Origin: Limnephilus marmoratus
Taxonomy: Eukaryota; Arthropoda; Insecta; Trichoptera; Limnephilidae
Reading direction: 5' to 3'
Assembly: GCA_917880885.1 (NCBI GenBank)
Contig: OU862913.1
Coordinates: forward strand, 39,961,460 to 40,025,459
Length of the DNA stretch: 64,000 nt
The stretch's first letter is position 1. Each line of letters starts with the position of its first letter. A program made the position numbers and the translations under genes. This document shows, in pieces, positions 36,001 through 48,000 of the stretch. Under the pieces are notes generated by a model. It did no database searches. It was not told where the DNA came from and saw only the letters and a list, made by a program, of their open reading frames with translations.

Positions 36001-39000
36001 ACTTTAGTTTTCTGAAGGTTTCACTTCTACCGCGCGTGAATTGCACACTCTAATTTTTTTTTAATAATTTTCAGCATAATGTTTTCCCAAAATAGTCTTT
36101 CGAGAAATTGATTAAAACGTTTTTTTTTCCGGGAAAATTATTTCGGGATTTTTTTACAAAAACAAATCTATTTGATTTTTTTATGCGATGGTTATAAACT
36201 TTCATGTTTTAAACATTTCTTCTGGAGAAATTGGAAATTGAGAAAAAAAAATGCTCAGAAAATGGGTCGGGAAATTGAGAGTTTTTTCGTTTTTAGAAAC
36301 TGAGAAATTCAAAGTTTTGTTAACCCCTCAGACCAATTTGTTCTCTTTTCGGAACAACTCAAAGAGATCTCATAGAAATCGTTGTGATTCTCTTACCATC
36401 ATGTTTAGAAATTTGGGAGGCGGGAATGGGTACCGCCGCCCCGGGAACCTTTATTGGATAACCAACACCTCTGCCATAGGTCACCCCAAGTGGTTCGCTA
36501 CGTTTGGTGATTTAGCAGGGGTGCCCGGGTTCATGGGATGAGGTTTGTCTAGGTCTTGGAGGCGGATGACCAGGACATACTGAACCCCAGATTCCTACCC
36601 ACCCCTTAAACCCTTTTCCTTCCCAGAACTCTCCTCTCCTTCCTTTCCTTAAAAAACCCTCCACACAGCATCCTCAAAGATGACATAGGCCGTGAGGGAA
36701 ATTATTTTCCTCAGGACCCCCTGTGTGGAGCTCATGTAAAAAAAAAAAAAAAAAGAAATGTGATCTAAAAACGGTGTTAGAAAGAGTTTAAATTCAAATA
36801 AAAAAATTAACCACAAAATAATTAAAATGTTCGCCTTTAAGAAATTCCGACTCAAATTTTTAAAAAATAATGAAACTTCGAAATTTAATAATTATTATTT
36901 TTACATGAAACCATAAAAAATAGAGTTGATCAGAACTTTTATATAAAATATGCCTAAAAAATATGTGTGTGTGTATATTATATTTTGTTGTCGGTAATTT
37001 TAGGTAGAAAGAACATTATAAATTTTTGTAATCAAAAAAACTGGTGTCGTTTTAGAAATATCTATACAATTTTAAAACGTTTTCATCACCTTTCAAAAAC
37101 AGTTTTTAATTTTCGGATGCGTTCATAAATATTCCATTTATCTAGATTTTATTGCGAAGTGGAAATATTTTGATCTTCCGAAAAAATAGGCCGGAAACCT
37201 GAGGGGTTAATTATATGTTGACATTTTCTCGTCTGAGACGGTTCTTTTTGAAAACAACAAAGAAAGTCATTTCCGTTTACAACAATCACAAATGTACAGT
37301 CCTTCAGATAATAATACTATATATTTAGCATTAAAAAGGCGTCTTTTGTTTCAGTTCCAGTCATGTTAAGTTTGTCGGATTGGGCGGGACATTTACACCC
37401 CGGTACAATCCAGATGAGATATATGGCGTCACTAAACAATACATCCACCCGCTATACAACACAACTTACTCTGAAGTATACAACGACATCGCCCTCCTTC
37501 AGCTAGACAGAAAGTAAGTATTTCATAATTATATAAAGTATTTAAATTATTTGAAGTAAAAATAACACAATAAAAAACAACTGAAAATTGTTATGTTGGT
37601 AATAATAATAACCAGCTGTCAAATGCTGATAGTTGGCAGGTCTGTCGCGTCACTTGATGTATAACCTTGAACTTGTCAACAGTGTCAATAAACGTCTTAC
37701 AAATGAATCAGTTCTTGCATGTAATTACGAAACCTCAAACATTATAATTGGCGACGAGGAAAATCAGTTTATCAGTTAAAACGTGTGTGAATAGTATTAA
37801 CAGTGATTTCGCCGTGGAAAAAACCTTTTTTTCAACATGTCGAGTAGTACCTTGCCAGTGCCTCATTTCGAACCAGATTGCGAAAGTTTCAATATGTTTT
37901 TGGAACGCATACAAATGTATCTAAAAATTATTAATATCGCAGAGAAAGAAAAAATTGGATATTTGTGTATATTGATCGGTGCGGAGAAATTTAAAATTTT
38001 AAAAGAAACGGTGCATCCGAAAAATCTAGAAGATTTAACCTTCAACGATATTGTAACAACACTGAGGAGTAAATATGAAGAAAAAAGGTGTACAATTGCG
38101 CAAAGATATAAATTTTATAACCGGAAACAACATTCTAACGAAGGAATCGATGATTATATTACGGATATAAAAAGTCTGTCAATATCATGCAATTTTGGTG
38201 CTTTTCTAGACCAAGCTCTGAGAGATAAATTGGTGTGTGGTTTAAAAGATGATGCAATGACTAGAAGATTGCTATCTGAAGATGAATCGTTAACTTTTGA
38301 GAAAGCAAAATTAATTGTCAAAAATATTGAGACAGTAAGTCACAGCTCAGAGCAAATTTTACACAAAGAAAATGTTACATCGGAAATCTGTGAAGTCAAG
38401 TCAAAAATGTCACATAAAAAAACATGTCATGTCTCAAAGGATCGCCCTTCACGTCAGAATAGTCCTAGTAGGCGATTTCATCAGGGTGAAAGGACTGGAT
38501 TCAAGGGTCAAAGGAGTTCAAGGTCATCAAGTCAACTGTCATCTCCATCACGTCAAGGGTCCAGAAGATGCGAGAGGTGTTTTATAACTCATCAACCGGA
38601 GTTATGTCCTTCAAAAAAGTGGAAATGTTACAAGTGTAATATTTACGGGCATACGTCGAAATTTTGTCCAAATGCAAAATCAATCATCAATCACGTAAAA
38701 TGTGTCAATAATGTAAATGTATTAAATATGTCAGTGTCTGATACAGCGAAAATTAATTTAATTGTAAATGGTATCAATATGTCTTTTATGATTGACACAG
38801 GAAGTTCTTCGACATTAATAAGTAACAAAATGTATTTAAAATTTTTCAAAACTTGTCAGTTAAGTCAATTCTACGGTAATTTGTTCACAGCAAATAGTCA
38901 GAATTTATTTTGTTTTGGATTTTTTATGGCAAAAGTAAATGTTGTGGATTCTAATGTTGTAATGGATTTACCAGTATTGGTTATAAAAAATCTGTCGTCT

Positions 39001-42000
39001 GATGCTATTTTGGGTAGAAATTGGTTAAAAGTGTTTGATCCATCTTGGGAAAATACTTTCATAAGTTCTTTAATGTCAAATATGCATAATAATACTGTAA
39101 ATTCAGTGTCTGTCAGCGAGAAAAATAAAACAAATATTGTTAAAAAATTTTCACAAAAATATTTAAATTCTTTTTCGATTACTAATAACGATTTACCAAT
39201 TAAAGAATTTTCTGTGAATTTAAGTTTAAAAAATAATGCTACTCCTGTCTTTCACAAAGCATATGAAGTTCCTTATGCACTTCGTGCTGAAGTATGTCAA
39301 GAGCTAAGTCGTCTTGAAAGCGAAGGCATTATTTCAAAAGTTAAATATAGTAGTTGGTCTTCTCCAATAGTTTGTGTACCTAAACAAAATGGAAAATTAC
39401 GTTTATGTGCAGATTTGAAATCTACAGTCAATCCACAATTGAGAATTGATCAATATCCTATTCCACGTCCAGAGGATATTTTTAATAAATTTTCAGGTTG
39501 TCAAGTATTCTGTAAATTAGATTTAACAAACGCATATTTACAGTTGTCTGTGTCAGATTCTAGTAAAGAATTACTTACAATTAATACATGTAATGGTTTA
39601 TATGTCTATAATCGTTTAACTTATGGATTGTCATCGGCTCCTGCCGTTTTTCAAATGGTAATTGATACAGTTTTGTGTGGAATAAAAAACTGTGCTGCAT
39701 ATATTGATGATATTTGTATAGGTGGTAAAGACGAGAAGGAGTGTTCTGATACTTTGGATAAAGTTTTGTCAAAATTAAATGAGTTTAATATAAAAATTAA
39801 TGTGTCAAAAAGTGAATTTTTTGTGAATTCTTTTGAATTTTTAGGGTTTACTTTGTCAGGTCAAGGCAAAAGTCCGTCTTTGTCGAAAGTTGAGAAAATT
39901 AAGTCTACTGGGTGTCCAGAAAATGTTACTCAACTAAAGTCATATTTGTCAATGTTAAATTTTTATAGGAATTTTATTCCTATGTGTCCTACAGTGCTAG
40001 AACCACTTCATAATTTATTAAGAAAAAATGTAAAATGGTGTTGGTCTGATGAATGCGAAAAGGCATTTGTAAATAGTAAGTCTCTTTTGTCAGATAAAAC
40101 TATGTTAGTTTTATTTGATCCGTCAAAACCATTGTGTCTTACAGTCGATTCCAGTGCATACGGTGTCGGTTGTGTCTTAAGTCATGTCGTAAAGAATCAA
40201 GAATTTCCTATAGCTTTTGAGTCTGCAACATTAAATTCAGCTCAAAGAAATTATAGCCAATTGCACAAGGAAGCCCTTGCTATTATTTTTGGAATTAAGA
40301 AATTTCACAAATATTTAATTGGTCGTCATTTTACGATATATACTGATCATGCTCCATTGTTGTCTTTATTTGCGGAAAACAAAAAAGTTCCCGTTTTAGC
40401 AGCATCACGTCTTATAAGATGGTCTATAATATTGTCTGCGTACAATTATAAATTGGAATATAAAAAAGGATTGAAAATTCCTCAAGCAGATGTAATGTCA
40501 CGTTTGCCAAGTAAACAACAATTCAATATTGAGGAATGTAATTTTGTATACATGTCTACACCATTAATTCCATTCTCAGAAGTTGAAAGTCATTCTGAAA
40601 AAGATGAAACATTATGTAAAGTCATTAAGTATGTTTCAATCGGTTGGATTGAAAACTTGTCAAGTCCAGAAATTAAAAAATATTTCAAGTTTAAATATTT
40701 ACTGTCGGTCAAAGGAAAATGTCTTTTATTTGGTGACAGAATTGTAATACCAGAATCTCTTAAGTCCAAAGTCCTAAATTTAATACATTATGGTCATCCT
40801 GGTATAGTCAGATCAAAAATTCTTGCTCGTTCATATGTATGGTGGTTAGGTATGAATCAAGATATTGAAGATGTTATTTCTAGATGTGAAATGTGTCAGT
40901 CTGTACAAAATGCTAACAAAAATGTACGTCATAGTTGGCCTATTGCTGAAAGTCCATGGGAAAGAGTCCATTTGGATTTTTTTGATTTAAAAGGTTCAAA
41001 ATACTTATTAGTTTGCGACTCATATTCAAAGTGGGTAGAATGTTTTTACATGAAAAATACTAAATATTCGGATTTGTTATCTAAATTAAGTGAAGTTTTT
41101 TCCAGATTCGCTTTTCCGAAAACTATTGTTTGTGATAATGGTCCCCCATTTTCATGCAAAGAATTTTCTATTTTTTGTAAAGAAAAGTCAATTAAATTAT
41201 TATTTTGTCCGCCGTATAATCCCGAGTCAAATGGATTAGCGGAACGGTCAGTTCAAACTTTCAAAAAAATATTAATTAAATTTATGTTTTCGAAAAATTC
41301 TAAATTTTTATCGCCAGCTCAACGTCTAATAGATTGTCTGTATAGTTATCGTTCCACTCCTACTTCTGTTACGGGTGTATCTCCAATGGCTAAAATATTT
41401 TCATATGAGCCACGTACACCACTACATATTTTGTCAGAAGAAAGACATGTCAATAAAAGTAAACAATCACAAAATGTCAAACAATCAACAAAAAATGCAT
41501 TGAAAGAATTTAAAGAAAATGATAATGTTTTGGTCTATTTAAGACATGTGAAAGGTCCTATGAAATGGTTTCAGGGAACTGTTAAGTTGAAATTAAGTCC
41601 ATGGGTGTATCTAATTCAATTAATCGGAGGAGAGGTGAAAAAGGTTCATGTTAACCAAATAAAAAAAAGTTGTCTTAAGTCAAAATCAAGTTATGAGAAT
41701 CCCGATAAATGGCAAGACTTTACAAGTCAGGAAAATGAAATTGTTATTGAACCTTTACCCAGCACTAGTGGAAATAATGATATTATAACTAGGTCTGGCA
41801 GAGTTGTGAAACCCCCTGTACGATTTAGTCATAGTGATTACTCTTAAGTTTCTTTGTCATTGTTATTTGGGTTGATATAAAAATAAAAAAAAAAGGGAAG
41901 GAGGAAAGGATGTTATGTTGGTAATAATAATAACCAGCTGTCAAATGCTGATAGTTGGCAGGTCTGTCGCGTCACTTGATGTATAACCTTGAACTTGTCA

Positions 42001-45000
42001 ACAGTGTCAATAAACGTCTTACAAATGAATCAGTTCTTGCATTTAATTAATGAACCTCAACATTATAAAAATAAACATACCCGTAGTACGTGCAACCGTA
42101 ATTAGAATTCCAGACGTTAAGCTGTACGGGCGTTAGTTTAGCAACTGAGCTATCTGCCTAACCTTCAGAACCGCTGTTTTCTCCATTCTATTTTATAAAC
42201 TTTTAAATCCTCAAGTATTTATTTTATCAATATTACAAATCTGACGGCCTTCGTAGTCAAGGGAAAAGGCTCTCGACTAGTAATACGGTGGTCGCGGATT
42301 CGAATTCAGCATGTGTAAGTAATTTTTTTTATTAATTTGTGATATTTCACAATTTACTCATTAAAAAAAAAAATGTTAATTTTTAGTTAAATTTTTTAGT
42401 AAATTTTTACTAATTTTTTTTTTTGATTAATTTGTGAAATTTCACAATTTACTCATTTAAAAAAAATGTGTAGTGAGTATATTTACGTCACGTTCCAAAG
42501 TGGAAGATACTCTTAGTATCGCCCTGGTGGAAGTCCACCATTCAGAAATGAAACGTTGCTTGAAATGGCTTTAGCCGTGTTTGATGACCAGTCGTCCTCC
42601 CCATCTCCTTTCCCTCCCAGCTGCCTCCAACATATCCCAATTACCATATTTTTACTAATTCCAGACGGCTGGGAGCAGTCCCCGACCTTACCCGAGCTTT
42701 ACGTAGTGTATTTTCAAATTTAATGTGACCTCCCTTTTTTTGTTTGTGTGTAAAATTACATCAATATCGAAAACAAATAACAATATAAACTAAAAACTAT
42801 TAACAATAACTGTAGATTCCATCATCACAGATATTCTTCTCTATATAAATATATATATAGAACTAGCGCAGATTATTGAAAAATCACGAAATGTCTGAAT
42901 TCTCGATAAACAGTTCCAATTTAGAAAATGGCAATTTATATGTGTAGTTTGTAGTTTATCGTTTGTCTGAATTCTCCAAAAAAACACTTGATATTTTGAA
43001 AACGAATACACTTAAATATAAAGCAGAGCTTCCATAGTTTATTGAACTGGAGTTACAAACAGACAGACAGAACCACAACCGAAATTAGCACCTATTTTTA
43101 ATTGGAAAATTAAAGTAACCTTATCAATAAGTAATATTTTATTGCAAAAAAATCAACAAAATTATAAAACAGGTAACGGGGACTCATGTTCAATGTTCAC
43201 GTGTGTCATGCGTCATGCCGGAATATCGTCATACCGCACCTAAAGGGTTAAGGAATATTATTGCATCGTAATACCACCTCACAGATTTTTTCTAAAATAA
43301 CTTGTTTTTAACACAAACAAAAAACTATAATTGACCATTTTTCACTTTCAGGGTTAAATTCACGAGCAGAATTCTGCCAGTCTGTCTCCACTCGGGCACC
43401 CCTCTTCCCGACAGTGGCTTCATACTAACTGGGCGAGGATCCTCAATTACTGAATACAAGGTTAGAGCACTTTTTTCTGCCTTCATGATAAACTATGACC
43501 AATGATGTGGTAACGACAAGATGGACAGCTGTCGCCGGTACTTAATGTACTTTTTTTAAATAGCAGTCTAACGATCATGTCCATTCCCCGCAGGGGTAGG
43601 CAGAGAGGATGGACCGCCACGCGCATTCGTTCATCGTCTCATACAAAGCACTCTTCTGTTATTCTGAATTTTGAGATGACCTAACTCAAGTAGGTACTTG
43701 ATTCACTTGGTAGTGTCATATCGTCCAAAGGTGTCCCACACTTCTTCTACCATTCTACCATTGCGTCTTATATTCTCCTGGCACTTCTTTCACAGTACTT
43801 CTACATATGTAAAGCACCTGATCGTCCGTTTTTAAAACCTTTTCATTATAACATGCTTTCCCGATCTCCACTGATTTATGGTTTTTCTATCATTCTAGAG
43901 GTAAATATACTAAAAAATATCTTTTATAAAAATTAAATGTCGATAAAAGCACACTTTTCTATGATCTCCATGGTCAAGTGGTTAAGATCATCGACGAAGA
44001 ATTCAGAGGTAGCGGGTTCAAATCCTGGCGTGCAATACGTCACGATATATAGGTAATTAAATCATTAAAATAACACAGCGTTAGAAGGTATTGTCAGTAT
44101 CGCCCTAGATAAATAGGAGAAATAATGACTTTGGTCATGTTTGGTAACCAGACCTAATTAGTCGGGTACTTTCCTTCAGCTTCACAACATACATTGGGGA
44201 TGCCATAGTCCCACTGGCTCTAGACGGTTAGAAGCAGTTGGGAGACTTGTGCTGTATTATCAATAAAAACATTTTTCTTTAATAAGTCACTTCATATTGT
44301 AATTACCAGGAGGTAAGTGGGTTAGAAAAGTTTTTTTTGCAATTTTTGCTTTATTATTCCTACTAAGTACAACAATTTTGGGTTGATCAGAAGAAAGTGG
44401 CAGAAATGCCGCATCACTCCACTATGTTAAATCTATTCATTTAATGGGTCTAACGTTGCTAATAGCTTATAAACCTAAAAACAAATTATTATTAATTTAT
44501 ATTAAATGAAAGAACACACTTTGTAAAACACCACTTTTTATTATAATTGATATTTAAAAGCCAACCAGGTTTCGCTCGATCTCGAGCTTCATCAGGGCTA
44601 TTATAACAACTAAAGTTAATTATCTACAGACATACATATATAAAAGACATTAACAGGATGAGTGAAAGAGCTAGCAATATTATAGGCAACACCCTATTGG
44701 TGCCAGAAAGTGAAGCAAATTGACAAGAGGGAGACAACAATAATTACAGGATGAGTAAGTAAAGGGGGGGAGGGAGAGGGAAGGAGTTGTTTAAGAAGAG
44801 TTTAGCGGAATAAATTAAAAATGGGACTATCAGATAAATTGATTTGGTTATTAATAATATTTGATTTATTATTAACGGCTTTTTTTATTTCGAGGGCTTC
44901 TAGATTGTTTAACCTAATTCCGATTCCATTTTTATGTAATATTTTAGTCCCGGAGGTTTTATCGAATGAGTGGTTAGTTTCTAGTAGATGGTTTGCAAAT

Positions 45001-48000
45001 TCTGAAAAAGCATTACTATTTAAACATCTTAGATGTTCTTTAATTCTTATGTTTACATTTCGGGCCGTTTTTCCAATGTAAAATGCAGAGCAATCATTAC
45101 AACTTAGTTTATATACGCCAGAGTGGCTAAATTTATCATCAATATCTTTAGTGTTAATTAAATATTTACCTAAGTTGTTATTGGTGTAAAAGGCGGGTTT
45201 TATTTCCGGAGGGAATTTTTTTACGCTTAACGAAGAAAAGTTATTCGTAAACAGTACTTTACGCCATTGGAATTGGTGATTAGTATTTATATTATTATTA
45301 GGATTATTAAAAAGAAATTTATTTGATGCTACTTGTTTCAACTTTTTATTAAGAATATTATCTACTAGTTTTGTCTCATACCCGTTATTTATAGCAATTT
45401 GTTTAATTATGGATAACTCCTTATTAAAGTTATTACTATTTAATGGTACTGTAATCAATCGATGTAACATGGAGTGGAAGGCAGAATGTTTGTGGGATAT
45501 GGGGTGGTTGGATGAATTATGAATGGTAGTATCAGTATAGGTAGGTTTACGGTATATATCGAAATCAATTTTATTATTAGTGATACTTAAAGTTAGGTCG
45601 AGAAAATTCAAGGTTGAGTTAATACCTATTTCTAAAGTAAATTGAATTTGTTTGTGAAAGGAATTTATTATTTTAAGAAAAGAGTTTAATTGCCTGTCGG
45701 TACCTGTCCAAATGCACAGAACATCATCAACGTAACGTCGCCACAATAAAATATTTTTTAAGAGAGGTGATTTAGAAGCAAAAATATTATTTTCTAAATT
45801 ATCCATAAAAATGTCGGCGATAAGAGGACTCGTAGGAGCCCCAATGGCCAAGCCATCCTTTTGTTGATAAATAATATTATTATATTGAAAATAATTTTGG
45901 TTCAAACAAACATTAAAAAGACGTGACATGTCATTAGCTAGATCTTTAGTTAAGTGTGAATTATTAAGTAAATTGGATATTAGGGTTTTACTTTCAGTGA
46001 TGGGAACATTAGGAAATAAATTGACTACATCGAATGATATTAATTTGCAGTTAGCGGGAAGAACCAGGTCCTTCAGTTCGTCAATCAATGCTAATGAATT
46101 TTTGATGGTATACTTTGGGGAAAACACATTGGTATCATTAAATATCTTTGTAATAAAAGAAGACAATTTAAAATTAGGGGAATTACAACAGGAGACCACA
46201 GGTCGGATGGGGCAATTCATTTTATGTATTTTGAGAAATCCGTACAGTTTTGGTGGTTTGGGATTTTTTGTGAGAAACTTTGTTTGGTGATATGACTCAT
46301 CGTGAAAAATAGAGTTTTTACAATTTTTTAGGGCGCATTTTAAATTATCTAAATATTTTACGGTTGGGTCAGTTGGTAAAACACTAAACATATCAGTTTT
46401 GATGAAATCTTCAATTTTTGAGTTGTAATCACTTTTGTTTAATATGATAACAGTGTTGCCTTTGTCAGCTTTCGTCAAGATTAAATTGTCGTTTTTTAAC
46501 TTATTACGTATATTCTTCATGGTGATAGCTTCGGGATCTGCTTTCAGGTGAAGATTGAATTTTGGAATTAATTTTTTTAAGGTTTCGGCACTTTTGTATA
46601 GAAACGGTTTTGGTTTATTAAACAGAGCAGTTTCGATGTCTACTGCAACATTTTGAATAGCATTATTGAAGTTATTTTTATTATATTTAAAGTTATATTT
46701 AAGACCTTTAGCTAAGAGGTCGATTTCTTGATTGTTAAATTGTCCAGAAGAGAGATTTTTGACACGATCAAAAAACTGATGTGTATGTTTTATATGGTTA
46801 CTATTATTTAGCGTTTGGTAAGGAATGCACAAGTTTTTTAGTTTCTTGTTTAAGGTTTCACGTTTTTTAAATGCTTTAATAGAAACGAAGTTTCTAATTT
46901 TATCATCGAACAGGTCCCATTCAACCGCATGAAGTTCATGAACAAGTTCAATATGTAAGAGTTTAAGTTTTAATTTAATATTGTTCCGTTTTTTGTATGC
47001 ATTTTTCAGATCTTCTTTTAGCCATGCTATTTTGGCTTGGTACATCGAGGGTTTAGATAAATTATTATTTTTGACACGATTAAAATTTACATTAATGTAG
47101 TTCGGAAACACTTTGCACTTTAAACACTCTTTGTAAAAATATATATCTAAACACATAAGTCTGTATTTAATGGAATAGTTTTTATAATATTTTGCTTTAT
47201 TGGCAGTACTAGCCGATATAATTTTATCGAAGGAAGCAAACACTTTGTGGTGTGACATTATATATTAAATGAAAGAACACACTTTGTAAAACACCACTTT
47301 TTTATTATAATTGATATTTAAAAGCCAACCAGGTTTCATAATTAATTAATTAATTCCAAAATTCAATCTTCACCTGAAAGCAGATCCCGAAGCTATCACC
47401 ATGAAGAATATACGTAATAAGTTAAAAAACGACAATTTAATCTTGACGAAAGCTGACAAAGGCAACACTGTTATCATATTAAACAAAAGTGATTACAACT
47501 CAAAAATTGAAGATTTCATCAAAACTGATATGTTTAGTGTTTTACCAACTGACCCAACCGTAAAATATTTAGATAATTTAAAATGTGCCCTAAAAAATTG
47601 TAAAAACTCTATTTTTCACGATGAGTCATATCACCAAACAAAGTTTCTCACAAAAAATCCCAAACCACCAAAACTGTACGGATTTCTCAAAATACATAAA
47701 ATGAATTGCCCCATCCGACCTGTGGTCTCCTGTTGTAATTCCCCTAATTTTAAATTGTCTTCTTTTATTACAAAGATATTTAATGACACCAATGTGTTTT
47801 CCCCAAAGTATACCATCAAAAATTCATTAGCATTGATTGACGAACTGAAGGACCTGGTTCTTCCCGCTAACTGCAAATTAATATCATTCGATGTAGTCAA
47901 TTTATTTCCTAATGTTCCCATCACTGAGAGTAAAACCCTAATATCCAATTTACTTAATAATTCACACTTAACTAAAGATCTAGCTAATGACATGTCACGT

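Larger units (their letters stand above)
37589..42067 (+). mobile_element. Ty3/Gypsy LTR retrotransposon, apparently intact
   Basis: Two LTRs of 158 and 157 bp bound one gag-pol frame. A 5-bp target duplication AAAAT lies at 37584-37588 and 42068-42072. A primer-binding candidate TGGCGACGAGGA follows the 5' LTR, and a purine tract precedes the 3' LTR. It sits in the intron between exons M and N in the same direction as the host gene. Confidence 0.95.

Noticed and set aside
45928..46290. 120-codon plus frame, repeated at 47631-47993 on the minus strand
   Set aside because: Antisense shadow of the Penelope-like reverse transcriptase, duplicated because the element is duplicated.
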